Under the pieces are notes generated by a model that had not been told where the DNA came from, searched no databases, and worked only from the letters and a program-made list of their open reading frames with translations. A stretch of 64,000 bases of DNA from Idiomarina ramblicola (GTDB lineage: Bacteria; Pseudomonadota; Gammaproteobacteria; Enterobacterales; Alteromonadaceae), in assembly GCF_003987255.1 (NCBI RefSeq), contig NZ_PIQC01000003.1, positions 310,001 to 374,000 of the forward strand, given 5' to 3'. This document shows, piece after piece, positions 1-8,977 of this stretch. Within the stretch, counting starts at the first letter, position 1, and every line of letters starts with the position of its first letter. The translations under genes were made by a program, and so were the position numbers.

Positions 1-27
1 TACAGAAGTTACAGGCCACCCGTAACG

Positions 28-53
28 GTGATGCGTAATTACGCTCGCATCAC
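28..53. other. Stem-loop at 3' end of the EAL gene
   Basis: Arms GTGATGCG (28-35) and CGCATCAC (46-53) are perfectly complementary and enclose a 10-nt loop. The gene's stop codon (50-52, minus strand) lies inside one arm. A nested perfect palindrome GCGTAATTACGC covers 33-44. There is no T-run after it on the minus strand, so it is not a standard intrinsic terminator. It may protect the transcript 3' end. Confidence 0.45.
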
Positions 54-784
54 GGAAAATTAACGTCCTGAATGGCTTCCAGCATAGGCTTTTGAAAATA
101 ATACCCCTGCATTAGGGTGATACCACTGTCGCGCAGATATTTGTACTCGTCTTCGGTTTCTATGCCTTCGGCAATAAGCTGAATACCCAGCTCTTCGCCA
201 ATTTGCTGAATAGAACGTACCAGAGTTTGTTTCACTTTGTTCTGGCAGATATCACGAATCAGCTTCATGTCAATTTTCAGAATGTCGGGCTGAAAGTCAG
301 CCAGTAGATTGAGCCCGGCATAACCCGCACCAAAGTCATCAATGGCCGTTTTAAAGCCTTCTTTTCGGTAAGCTTCAAACACTTCCACCAAAAACTGCTG
401 ACTGACCACCTGCTCCTGCTCAGTCACCTCAAAAATGATGTTGTTGCGATTAAATTGGGTTCTTTTAGCCGTTTCCAAGGTTTTTTCCAGGCAAGTTTCC
501 GGCTCGTAAATGGCATTGGGCATGAAGTTAATGCTTAAGCTGCCTGGCAATTTAATGCGCGACGCGGTTTCAATGGCTTGCACCCGACAACTTTGGTCAA
601 AGGTGTACTTATTCTCTTCTGTTACTTGCCCCAAGATACGTCCGGCACCTTCCCCATTTTCGCCACGAACCAGGGCTTCATAGGCGAATACATTTTTTTT
701 TGCAATATCCACAATGGGCTGAAAGGCCATTTTTATACCAAAACCAAGAGGTTTACGGCAATTACAAGTTGGGCAAGCAGACAT
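50..784 (-). CDS. EAL-domain cyclic-di-GMP phosphodiesterase
   Basis: The 244-residue protein is almost entirely one EAL domain, predicted to hydrolyse c-di-GMP to pGpG in the cytoplasm. The catalytic set looks complete: EAL signature YEALVRG (E36), INF, FEVTE, DDFGAGYAGL, LKIDM, AEGIE and the final YFQKP. No sensor, GGDEF or membrane segment is present. A short N-terminal Cys cluster, CPTCNC at residues 4-9, precedes the domain and could bind a metal or sense redox state (inference). The gene is divergent from the rimB-like/rimK operon across about 150 bp, so a regulatory link with ribosome modification is possible but unproven. The family call is secure; the signal it answers to is unknown. 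Confidence 0.9.
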   Translation of the reverse strand: MSACPTCNCRKPLGFGIKMAFQPIVDIAKKNVFAYEALVRGENGEGAGRILGQVTEENKYTFDQSCRVQAIETASRIKLPGSLSINFMPNAIYEPETCLEKTLETAKRTQFNRNNIIFEVTEQEQVVSQQFLVEVFEAYRKEGFKTAIDDFGAGYAGLNLLADFQPDILKIDMKLIRDICQNKVKQTLVRSIQQIGEELGIQLIAEGIETEDEYKYLRDSGITLMQGYYFQKPMLEAIQDVNFP

Positions 785-936
785 AGGCTATCCTTAGTAG
801 AGTCGTATGACTTAGCATCTGATGTAAACTATCAGATTTCAAAAACAACGTAAAAATTACGATGATTGATCAATAAAAATTGCGTTTTTATAAAAATACT
901 GTATTAAGCACTCAAGATTGATAACAAGGTAACCCG

Positions 937-1359
937 ATGACAACAATTGGTTGGCAAGAGTGGGGAGCACTTCCTGAGCTCCATATTAACCCAATTCATA
1001 TGAAAGTAGATACAGGCGCTAAAACCTCCTGCTTGCATGCATTTAAGCTTGAGCCTTTTGAGCGCGATGGTCAGGAATGGCTGCGTATTTTTATGCACCC
1101 GGAACAAGGCTCCCTGCGCGAACAAGTTTGCGAAGCGCCCGTTTTTGATAAGCGCGAAGTGACCGATTCCGGCGGTCACACCGAAACCCGCTATGTGATC
1201 CGAACACGGTTACAACTGGGTAAGTTTGACGAGGCAGTCGAGCTGACGTTAACTAACAGAGACACCATGAAATTCCGGATGCTATTAGGCCGACAAGCCA
1301 TGCGTGGACAGTTCATCGTCGACCCACAAGCCTCTCACTTATTAGGAGAACAACCATGA
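937..1359 (+). CDS. RimB-like retropepsin-fold protease (ATP-dependent Zn protease family)
   Basis: This 140-residue protein belongs to the family annotated as putative ATP-dependent zinc protease (DUF785/RimB group), which has an aspartic-protease-like fold. The motif VDTGAKTS with Asp25 is the expected catalytic signature, and MLLGRQAM near residue 115 matches the second conserved block. An AAGGT ribosome site lies 7 nt before the ATG. The gene overlaps rimK by 4 bp (ATGA), so the two are translationally coupled. RimB-type proteins are thought to modulate or reverse RimK glutamylation in other proteobacteria. Substrate here is inferred from that context only. Confidence 0.8.
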   Translation: MTTIGWQEWGALPELHINPIHMKVDTGAKTSCLHAFKLEPFERDGQEWLRIFMHPEQGSLREQVCEAPVFDKREVTDSGGHTETRYVIRTRLQLGKFDEAVELTLTNRDTMKFRMLLGRQAMRGQFIVDPQASHLLGEQP

Positions 1360-2261
1360 GAATTGCGATTTTATCGCGTAACGCGTCGCTTTATTCAACG
1401 CGCCGCTTAGTCGAAGCTGCTGAGCAGCGCGGCCACGAGGTTGATGTACTGAACCCATTGAGATGCTACATGGACATCAACGCACGCGAATCGTCGATTC
1501 ACAAACACGGCAAAGAACTGCCCGTTTACGACTGTGTCATTCCACGTATTGGTGCATCTGTCACCTTTTACGGCACTGCGGTTTTACGCCAGTTTGAGAT
1601 GATTGGCAGCTACCCGTTGAATGAGTCGGTCGCTATTTCCCGTAGTCGTGACAAATTACGCTCGTTACAGCTTTTATCGCGTAAAGGAATTGGCCTGCCG
1701 ACTACTGGGTTTGCCAGCCAGCCACAGGACATTCCTGACTTAATTGATATGGTCGGTGGCGCACCGCTGGTGATTAAGCTGCTGGAAGGGACTCAGGGTA
1801 TTGGTGTGGTATTAGCGGAAACCCGTCAGGCGGCAGAGAGCGTGATTGAAGCCTTTATGGGTCTGCAGTCTCACTTCATGGTGCAGGAATATATTAAAGA
1901 AGCCGGTGGCGCCGATATTCGTTGCCTGGTTATTGGCGACAAGGTCATTGCCGCTATGAAGCGTCAGGCCAAAGCCGGTGAGTTTCGCTCGAACCTGCAC
2001 CGCGGTGGCAGCGCGTCGCTGGTGAAATTAACGCCGGCAGAACGGGCAACGGCGGTTAAAGCGGCTAAGACCATGGGGCTGAATGTGGCCGGTGTGGATA
2101 TCTTACGCTCTAACCATGGGCCGCTGGTCATGGAAGTGAATTCGTCACCGGGCCTGGAAGGTATTGAACAGGCAACGGATAAAGATGTTGCCGGGCAAAT
2201 TATCAGCTTTCTTGAGAAAAATGCCAAAGCTCATAAAACCCGTACCAAAGGACGTGGCTAG
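1356..2261 (+). CDS. rimK: RimK, ribosomal protein S6--L-glutamate ligase
   Basis: The 301-residue ATP-grasp ligase adds glutamate residues to the C-terminus of ribosomal protein S6. It aligns by eye with E. coli RimK along its whole length: MRIAILSR start, [38 protein letters not shown] (nucleotide-binding loop), VQEYIKEA, and [14 protein letters not shown] (metal site) near the C-terminus. It is flanked by a RimB-like protease and an aspartoacylase-like hydrolase in one operon, so the ligase sits between two candidate hydrolases. The C-terminal tail after residue 290 is short and basic. Confidence 0.95.
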   Translation: MRIAILSRNASLYSTRRLVEAAEQRGHEVDVLNPLRCYMDINARESSIHKHGKELPVYDCVIPRIGASVTFYGTAVLRQFEMIGSYPLNESVAISRSRDKLRSLQLLSRKGIGLPTTGFASQPQDIPDLIDMVGGAPLVIKLLEGTQGIGVVLAETRQAAESVIEAFMGLQSHFMVQEYIKEAGGADIRCLVIGDKVIAAMKRQAKAGEFRSNLHRGGSASLVKLTPAERATAVKAAKTMGLNVAGVDILRSNHGPLVMEVNSSPGLEGIEQATDKDVAGQIISFLEKNAKAHKTRTKGRG

Positions 2262-2262
2262 A

Positions 2263-3285
2263 ATGAAGCGTTTCGAGATTGGCGGACAATATGTAGAACC
2301 CGGATCGCATCAGCACATTACGCTGCCAGCGTTGCGTTTATATAACGACGCGCCGCTGGATTTGCGTATTGATGTGTTTCATGGCACCAAGCCCGGTCCG
2401 GTGTTGCTGGTCAGCGCCGCCATTCACGGGGACGAGCTAAACGGTATTGAGGTTTGCCGGCGTTTAATTAACACCATCGATGCGCGCGAACTCAGCGGCA
2501 CTCTGGTGGTGGTTCCGATTGTGAACTTATTTGGTTTTATTCAGCAGTCCCGCTACCTGCCCGACCGACGCGATTTAAACCGCTGCTTCCCGGGCTCTGA
2601 GCGCGGCGCGATGGGAAGCCGCATGGCGTATTTGTTCAGCGAAGAGCTGGTAAAAAAATCTACTCACATTGTAGATTTGCATACCGGTGCCATTAACCGC
2701 AGCAATCTGCCGCAGATTCGCGTTGATGTTGAAAACGAGCAGGCACTGGCAATGGCAAAAGCCTTTAGTACCCCCGTTATTCTGCACTCCAAAGAACGCG
2801 ATGGTTCACTGCGGGCACTTGCCAACGAACTGAATATTCCGCTGATTCTCTATGAAGCGGGTGAAGCGCTGCGCTTTGATGAGGCCTCGATAAGTGCTGG
2901 TGTCATTGGCGTTCAAAACGTTATGAAACACCTGAAAATTATGAAAGGCCGCCGCCGCGGGCGCCGTGTTACTCCGGTTATAGCGCGCCGTTCTACCTGG
3001 GTTCGGGCAGAACGTGATGGCCTTATCATTCCAAAAGTTGAGTTAGGTCAAACCATTCAAAAGCAACAAGTATTAGCGTTAAGCGTGAGTCCACATGGTG
3101 GCGAAGGCGATGAGGTTGAATCGCCGGTGCGAGGCATTATCATAGGCTGCAGCAACATTCCGGTCGCCAATGAAGGCGAAGCTTTATTCAATGTTGCGCA
3201 ATTTGACAAAGATACCATGTCGGATGCGACCGAGAGTGTCGATTCTTTTACTGAGGTGTACGAAAACAAGGCTTATGAGCAGTAA
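2263..3285 (+). CDS. Succinylglutamate desuccinylase/aspartoacylase-family zinc hydrolase
   Basis: I place the start at the ATG just after the rimK stop (2263, 340 residues), because conserved sequence begins there; a longer frame from 2164 would overlap rimK by about 100 bp. The protein has the zinc carboxypeptidase-like fold of the AstE/aspartoacylase family: HGDE supplies the first His and Glu zinc ligands and VDLHTG the second His. A lipoyl-like beta domain (VELGQTIQKQQVLA, residues about 265-335) follows. Members found with rimK are uncharacterised. Hydrolysis of an amide bond to glutamate, perhaps removing RimK-added residues, is inference. The 3' end overlaps the next gene by 11 bp. 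Confidence 0.82.
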   Translation: MKRFEIGGQYVEPGSHQHITLPALRLYNDAPLDLRIDVFHGTKPGPVLLVSAAIHGDELNGIEVCRRLINTIDARELSGTLVVVPIVNLFGFIQQSRYLPDRRDLNRCFPGSERGAMGSRMAYLFSEELVKKSTHIVDLHTGAINRSNLPQIRVDVENEQALAMAKAFSTPVILHSKERDGSLRALANELNIPLILYEAGEALRFDEASISAGVIGVQNVMKHLKIMKGRRRGRRVTPVIARRSTWVRAERDGLIIPKVELGQTIQKQQVLALSVSPHGGEGDEVESPVRGIIIGCSNIPVANEGEALFNVAQFDKDTMSDATESVDSFTEVYENKAYEQ

Positions 3286-3631
3286 GTTAGCGAAGATTGA
3301 TTTTAATCAGGGCTTGCGCCATTGCGATGGGCAACAAAGCCTGTATAGGGAAGTACTGATTTGTTATCTCGATCAGTTCCGTCCTTTGCTCAGCGACGAA
3401 TTACTATTGAATGATGTTGAAAATGCACGTTTGCAATTGCATACATTAAAAAGTTTGAGTGCGACAATTGGGGCTGCTGACTTAAGCCAACTGGCTGCAC
3501 AACTATTCAAAGACTGGCAACAAAAAGACCAGCAGCAACGTACCGAAGCCATTAGACAAGTTAATACGCATTTGGAAACCGTCAATGGCAAAATAGAAAG
3601 CTACTGTAAAGAAATTGTTGTCAACGATTAA
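3275..3631 (+). CDS. Stand-alone HPt (histidine phosphotransfer) protein
   Basis: Starting at the ATG at 3275 gives 118 residues. The sequence QLHTLKSLSATIGAADL carries the HPt phosphorylation motif with His56 as the likely phosphate acceptor, surrounded by amphipathic helices. No kinase or receiver domain is fused to it. The gene overlaps the aspartoacylase-like gene by 11 bp and is followed by fapA 78 bp later, so it may be the last gene of the rimK operon. Its partner hybrid kinase and response regulator cannot be identified here. Confidence 0.7.
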   Translation: MSSKLAKIDFNQGLRHCDGQQSLYREVLICYLDQFRPLLSDELLLNDVENARLQLHTLKSLSATIGAADLSQLAAQLFKDWQQKDQQQRTEAIRQVNTHLETVNGKIESYCKEIVVND

Positions 3632-3709
3632 AATTAATACAAAAAGATCTTAATATTCGTTAAAATGACCCGATAAAAATTATAACAACCGTTAGAAAAC
3701 AGGCGCCTT

Positions 3710-5416
3710 ATGTCTAGTCCGGTCAATTTCCGGGTTTCTGAAAGAGACGTTTACATCAGCATTGATGCCGGCACGGCTCCGTCAGAGGTCAAAGCAGAGC
3801 AATTACAGAAAGCATGGCAGGCTTCTGAGCTTTCGGCTGCGAAATTGCTAGACCCGCAAATGCTGACGCAAACGGCTACTAAGTACGCTCAACACCACAG
3901 CAAAGACTCCAACAGCAGTATCCCCTTCCAGGTCATTATTGCCGAAATTTTTGATGCCGACCTGAACTTACTCGTGAGTGACGACGACATGAAAGTCACA
4001 GCCAGCGCTATTGTTGGTTATGGCGGTAAAGCCCTCACGCAAGAAGCGATTATTGCCAAGCTGAAGGAAAAAAAGATAACCTCCGGCATTCAACGCAAAG
4101 CCATTGATGCCTTGGTGGAACACACCAGTGAGGCGCCGCCCGGGGCGGAACTGTCTGTTACCGTCGCGAAGGGCAAACATCCGATTAATGGCAGCAACGC
4201 GAAGTTTAAGCCTTTAGCCGACGACGCGCGCAAACGCGTCTTACGACCTCAGTTGCGCGAAGACGGTACCGCCGACATGCGCGATTTAGGTGCCGAAGTC
4301 ACGGTTGATTCAAACCAGCCACTATTGCAGAAGATCCCACCCAGCAAAGGCCGTCCGGGCTTTACTGTGTTTGGCCAGGAACTGGAAGCTCAGGACGGTG
4401 AAGACCGCGACTTTAAACCCGGAGAAGGCACTCGCATTAGTGAAACAGACGCCAATATGATTGTTGCTGACCGCACGGGTATGCCCAGCTTTAACGACAA
4501 CGGTGTGCAAGTGGACGATGTCATGCAATTAAACAATGTGGATGTATCAACCGGCCACGTTAAGTTTAAAGGCAGTGTCATTGTCAGCGGTAATATCAGT
4601 GAAGGCATGAAAGTGACTTGCTCGGGCGACATTACCGTTGGCGGGTATGTCGACTCTGCAGAACTGTACGCTGACGGAAACATCACCGTGCGTAAAGGCT
4701 GCATTGGCCGCTTACTCAACTCTGGAGAAACCGCTGAGTACGACGAAGATGCCGACGACTGGATACCGGACGTTTCGACCAAACTGGTGGCTGGTGGCTC
4801 TGTCTGGTGCGCCTACGCCCAGTATTCGTATTTAGATGCGAAAAATGGTGTACATACCGACAAACAGCTCACTCATTGTCATGTCATAACCCAGGGCCCG
4901 CTGGCCATTGGTGGCGAGGGTCGCAATGCACGCGGCAAACTCATTGGCGGTACCATCGAAACCTGTGATCACATTTATTGTGGTCAGTTAGGCGCGCCAG
5001 CCGGAACCAAAACACGCATATACTGGTCTCTGCCGCCGGTTGACCCACAGTCACTTGAGCATTTAAAAAATATGCGGGGCTTGTTAGCCAAAACCCTGGC
5101 CCGTGTCAAAACGGTACAGCAAGGGCTAGATAAGTGCGCAACACTGGAAGATGGCCCTAAAAAACTTGAGTATCAAAAGAAACTCAAGGGAGAACTGCGT
5201 AAGCTGAAAGCACGTATTACCACCACCCGCATCAGCATTGACTCGGTACTGGAGGCTTTTGAAAATCACCCGGTACTGCGCACCATGGTAAGCAAAGAAG
5301 TGTTCCCGGGCATTTTGTATCTTTTTAAAGAAAAAAGTCTGCGCATTAAGGAACACCGCAATGGTACAATGTTCCTACTTCAGGACAAACAACTGCGAGT
5401 AGACAGCTTGCTTTAA
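3710..5416 (+). CDS. FapA-family protein (DUF342)
   Basis: The 568-residue cytoplasmic protein matches the FapA/DUF342 family. Its beta-helical middle part holds the repeated glycine-rich turns (VKFKGSVIVSGNISEGMKV, GDITVGGYV, LYADGNITVRKGCIG, LVAGGSVWCAYAQYS) typical of the family, and a C-terminal coiled coil runs from about residue 440 to 505. An N-terminal FapA domain covers roughly residues 1-190. Vibrio and Shewanella homologues have been linked to flagellar assembly or polar landmark functions, but no flagellar gene is nearby. It lies between the HPt gene and rsmC. Confidence 0.82.
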   Translation: MSSPVNFRVSERDVYISIDAGTAPSEVKAEQLQKAWQASELSAAKLLDPQMLTQTATKYAQHHSKDSNSSIPFQVIIAEIFDADLNLLVSDDDMKVTASAIVGYGGKALTQEAIIAKLKEKKITSGIQRKAIDALVEHTSEAPPGAELSVTVAKGKHPINGSNAKFKPLADDARKRVLRPQLREDGTADMRDLGAEVTVDSNQPLLQKIPPSKGRPGFTVFGQELEAQDGEDRDFKPGEGTRISETDANMIVADRTGMPSFNDNGVQVDDVMQLNNVDVSTGHVKFKGSVIVSGNISEGMKVTCSGDITVGGYVDSAELYADGNITVRKGCIGRLLNSGETAEYDEDADDWIPDVSTKLVAGGSVWCAYAQYSYLDAKNGVHTDKQLTHCHVITQGPLAIGGEGRNARGKLIGGTIETCDHIYCGQLGAPAGTKTRIYWSLPPVDPQSLEHLKNMRGLLAKTLARVKTVQQGLDKCATLEDGPKKLEYQKKLKGELRKLKARITTTRISIDSVLEAFENHPVLRTMVSKEVFPGILYLFKEKSLRIKEHRNGTMFLLQDKQLRVDSLL

Positions 5417-5432
5417 GCGGTAAAAAATCACT

Positions 5433-6437
5433 ATGTCATCTGCAATTCTATCTATGCTTGGGCGCCAATCCGCCCAACCCTGGGCTACTGGTTCACTATT
5501 AGTTATTCACCCTGGCGGCGATGAACTGTCGGCCTTAACTAATGCTTCTGCCTGGAGTTTTCATGCGGGCCACGCAGCAAGTTGGCAAGCGGCAGGAAGA
5601 GAGGTTTATTGCCAGGTGCAGGCACCGGATTTAAGCCAGTACGACGGCGTTTTGATGCTGGTAGCGAAAGAAAAAGAGCTTAACCAATACCTGCTGGAGC
5701 AGTTAGCGCTATTACCTGCTGAAACTCCAATCTGGTTTGCCGGTGATAAACGCTCTGGCATTCAGCCGCTGATGAAAAGGCTTCCAGAGTGGTTTCAGCC
5801 AGCACAGAAACTGGCATCAGCGAATCATTGTCTGCTATTTTCCAGTGCCCGCAATGCTCAGCTTCACACACCGGCACCGCTGCAAAGCTACGCAAAAACC
5901 ATTACCTACGAGTTGGAACAACAGCAAAATACTTTTGTTACCCTGCCGGGTGTCTTCAGTCGCGAACATATCGACCCGGCAACCTTACTGCTGTTACAAC
6001 ACGTAAATAGCCTTCCCCGGGGAAGAGGACTGGACTTTGCCTGTGGCGCCGGGGTTATCGCAAAAGAAATTAAACCTTTAACAACTGAACTTATGGCCTG
6101 CGATGTCAGTCCTATTGCCATCGCTGCAAGCCAGATGACCTTGTCGGCTGAATCCATAACAGCCGATTTGCGTTTAGCCGATGGAATACCGGAAAATGCC
6201 GGGCGCTTTGATTTTATTGTCAGTAATCCGCCTTTTCATACCGGCCAAAGAACCGATTATGAAATTGCCCGTCAATTTATCAAAGATGCACAGCAACACC
6301 TTAATAAGCAAGGTGTTTTGAGAATCGTGGCAAATCGATTTTTGCCCTGGCCCGAAGTAATTGAATCGGTTTTTGGCCATTGCGATACGGTTGCCGATGA
6401 TGGTCGTTATCGTGTTTACCATGCAACTTGTCGATAA
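5433..6437 (+). CDS. rsmC: RsmC, 16S rRNA (guanine-1207-N2) methyltransferase
   Basis: The 334-residue protein has the duplicated methyltransferase layout of RsmC: a degenerate N-terminal half (about 1-160) and an active C-terminal half. The SAM motif is LDFACGAGVIAKE and the catalytic N-P-P-F tetrad sits in VSNPPFHTG. It methylates G1207 of 16S rRNA in the assembled 30S subunit. It starts 16 bp after the fapA stop and may share its transcript. Confidence 0.93.
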   Translation: MSSAILSMLGRQSAQPWATGSLLVIHPGGDELSALTNASAWSFHAGHAASWQAAGREVYCQVQAPDLSQYDGVLMLVAKEKELNQYLLEQLALLPAETPIWFAGDKRSGIQPLMKRLPEWFQPAQKLASANHCLLFSSARNAQLHTPAPLQSYAKTITYELEQQQNTFVTLPGVFSREHIDPATLLLLQHVNSLPRGRGLDFACGAGVIAKEIKPLTTELMACDVSPIAIAASQMTLSAESITADLRLADGIPENAGRFDFIVSNPPFHTGQRTDYEIARQFIKDAQQHLNKQGVLRIVANRFLPWPEVIESVFGHCDTVADDGRYRVYHATCR

Positions 6438-6534
6438 ATAACCGATTTTTTTGTTTAACCAATGCCTTTTTTGTTAACGCTTTGCTAACATTAATAAACA
6501 GGTTACTTTTTTCAGAGATTGAGCCGTAGACTGA

Positions 6535-8154
6535 ATGCATACTATTTCACTGAAGCGCATACTCATTTATATCGTGTTGTTGGTCACCAGCTTCGCGCTT
6601 CTTGTGGGCTTTACCATCAACATTGTCAGCCAGGTGGCCCAGTACCAGAATTCTCTGCATGAGCAGGCCTTGTCTTATACCCGGATTGTTGCCGGCAACG
6701 CCGCCAGCAGCTTGGTTTTTAATGACAATGCGACAGAAAAACAACGGCTTAACTCGTTACAGAATACCTCGTTCATTCAGCATGTTCACGTTTACAAAAT
6801 GGACGAAACCAGCAACGAGCTGACGTTTTTTTCCAGCTATAACAAACAGGGTCTGGCCCCTATTCCCGCGCGATTCTCAAAGCTGGACAGGCTTACCACT
6901 CCGCAGATCCACGATGACTACATTGAAGTATCGCAGCCGGTGGTGCTGGACGATGAAGTGATTGGTTATGTCTACTTGCGAGCTTCGTTAGAGCAAGCCC
7001 GTCTGTTCATGTGGCGCTCTATTGGTGTCGCCGGCGTGGTTTTCGTACTGACCCTTTTACTTTGCTGGCTGGTCACTCTGCGTTTACGTAAGACCATTGT
7101 TACTCCGCTGGACTCTGTTGTGGATGTAATTTCACAAGTCGCCCGGGACAAAAATTACTCGCTGCGACTGGCGCCGTCGCAACTGGTCGAGTTTGATATG
7201 ATGGCGCACGCCTTTAATACCATGCTGGACCGTGTGCAGCAGCATATTAGCCGACAACGACGTGCGGAAGAAGAAGCCAGCCAACTGAACACCGAGCTGG
7301 AGCGTCAGGTAACCCAGCGCACTCAAGCGCTAAAAGAGTCAAACAGTGAACTGCTGAAAACACTGGAACAATTGCACCAATATCAGGGACAACTCGTCGA
7401 GTCAGAAAAAATGGCCTCGCTGGGTGATATGGTGGCGGGTATTGCACATGAAGTGAACACGCCGATAGGTTTGTCCGTTACCGCCTCTACCCTGCTCCAG
7501 GATAAGCTCACCATTATGCAGGAGAAGTTTGATGAAAAGCGTATTTCAACGTCTGAATTTGAACGCTTTTTAAGTGACTGTGACGAAAACCTGCAAATTA
7601 TCTATCGCAACTTAGGTCGCGCTGCAGACTTAGTCACCAGCTTTAAGCAAGTCGCGGTTGACCAGTCCTCAGAAATTGATCGTGATGTTCATATTCCATC
7701 TTTTATGAACGATGTGTTGATTTCCGTTAAGCCACGGCGCCTTGACCCGGATAAATTCCCAATTCAAATTTCTTGTCCGGATGATCTCACTGTACGAGCT
7801 AAGGCAGGACCGCTCAATCAGGTACTGATTAACCTGATAGTCAACTCCATGATTCATGCCTTTGACGGTTATGATCACGGGGTCGTTAAGATTCACTTTA
7901 ATATGCTAAACGACAATGAGCTGGAAATGATTTACAGCGATAATGGTAAAGGGGTGCCAAGTGACATCAGTCGTAAAATATTTGATCCCTTTGTGACCAC
8001 TAAGCGCGGCTCGGGAGGAAGCGGACTGGGCCTTCATTTGGTGTATAACTTAGTGACCCAAGTGCTGGGCGGAAATATTCACTTCTTTAGTGAGGAAAAG
8101 AACGGCGTGGAGTTTATTGTTCGTTTTCCCGTCACTTTAGTCAGCAATGCTTGA
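6535..8154 (+). CDS. Membrane sensor histidine kinase (HAMP, HisKA, HATPase)
   Basis: This 539-residue kinase has a transmembrane helix at about 8-30, a periplasmic sensor region of about 130 residues, a second helix at about 160-182, a HAMP linker, a coiled coil (about 235-285) and the kinase core. The H-box is GIAHEVNTPIG with phosphorylated His305. The ATP-binding domain has the N-box LINLIVNSMIHAF, DNGKGVP and GGSGLGLHLV. It carries neither receiver nor HPt domain, unlike ArcB. It lies 100 bp upstream of arcA on the same strand, so ArcA is the likely target, although ArcB-type relays normally need an extra receiver. The sensed signal is unknown. Confidence 0.88.
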   Translation: MHTISLKRILIYIVLLVTSFALLVGFTINIVSQVAQYQNSLHEQALSYTRIVAGNAASSLVFNDNATEKQRLNSLQNTSFIQHVHVYKMDETSNELTFFSSYNKQGLAPIPARFSKLDRLTTPQIHDDYIEVSQPVVLDDEVIGYVYLRASLEQARLFMWRSIGVAGVVFVLTLLLCWLVTLRLRKTIVTPLDSVVDVISQVARDKNYSLRLAPSQLVEFDMMAHAFNTMLDRVQQHISRQRRAEEEASQLNTELERQVTQRTQALKESNSELLKTLEQLHQYQGQLVESEKMASLGDMVAGIAHEVNTPIGLSVTASTLLQDKLTIMQEKFDEKRISTSEFERFLSDCDENLQIIYRNLGRAADLVTSFKQVAVDQSSEIDRDVHIPSFMNDVLISVKPRRLDPDKFPIQISCPDDLTVRAKAGPLNQVLINLIVNSMIHAFDGYDHGVVKIHFNMLNDNELEMIYSDNGKGVPSDISRKIFDPFVTTKRGSGGSGLGLHLVYNLVTQVLGGNIHFFSEEKNGVEFIVRFPVTLVSNA

Positions 8155-8254
8155 AAAATCTCAAACAAAAGTCATAATGTAACGTCATAACTTTTATAAA
8201 TATAAGTTTAACACCGTACGCACAGCGACGAACTTTCCGGGAAAATCAACGCTT

Positions 8255-8977
8255 ATGAATGCCAGAATACTGATTGTTGAAGACGAAGTTGTTACTCGCC
8301 AGACTCTGACCCGTCTATTCCAACAAGAAGGCTACGAAGTTTTTGATGCTGCTGATGGCCTGCAAATGGAAAATATTATGCGCCAGGAACGGGTTGATGT
8401 CGTGATTATGGACGTCAACTTACCGGGTAAAAACGGTCTGGAGCTAGCTGAATCACTGCGTGAAAGCGACAACATTGGTTTAATCTTCTTAACCGGCCGT
8501 GACAGCGAAGATGATCGCCTGCTGGCACTTGAGTTAGGTGCCGATGACTATCTCATCAAACCCTATAACCCGAAAGAGCTGACCATTCGCGTACGCAACT
8601 TGTGCCGCCGTATTGAAGCATCACGCTCAAGCAACCCGGTTGAAAATAACAGTGTTGAATTCCAGTTTCACGGCTGGCGTTTAAACAGTGACAGCCGCTG
8701 CCTGTATTCGCCGGAAAACCAAATGTTCCGTCTGCCGAAAAGTGAATACCGCGCGTTGGAATTGTTCTTATCAAACCCTGGCCGCATTCTGGACCGGGAA
8801 ACGCTGGTTAAGCGTATGCTGGACCGTGAGTTGCGCCCGAATGACCGCACGGTTGATGTTGCCATTCGTCGTATTCGCCGGCATTTCGAATCACACCCTG
8901 AAACACCAAACCTGATTACCACCATCCATGGTGAAGGTTATCGCTTTATTGGTGAGGTTGATCAACAAGCTCAGTGA
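8255..8977 (+). CDS. arcA: ArcA, two-component response regulator
   Basis: The 240-residue OmpR-type regulator matches E. coli ArcA closely across both domains: ILIVEDEVVTRQTL, the phosphoacceptor Asp53 in IMDVNLPGKNG, IFLTGRDSEDDRLL, and LGADDYLIKPYNPKELTIRV. The C-terminal winged helix has RPNDRTVDVAIRRIRRHFES and TTIHGEGYRFIGE. ArcA controls respiratory and TCA-cycle genes in answer to redox state; mdh, acnB and the pyruvate dehydrogenase genes in this window are plausible targets. The last 7 bp overlap the convergent HPt gene. Confidence 0.93.
   Translation: MNARILIVEDEVVTRQTLTRLFQQEGYEVFDAADGLQMENIMRQERVDVVIMDVNLPGKNGLELAESLRESDNIGLIFLTGRDSEDDRLLALELGADDYLIKPYNPKELTIRVRNLCRRIEASRSSNPVENNSVEFQFHGWRLNSDSRCLYSPENQMFRLPKSEYRALELFLSNPGRILDRETLVKRMLDRELRPNDRTVDVAIRRIRRHFESHPETPNLITTIHGEGYRFIGEVDQQAQ

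Noticed and set aside
2164-2262. N-terminal extension of the aspartoacylase-like protein into rimK
   Set aside because: The extra residues do not resemble the family, and a well-placed ATG follows the rimK stop.
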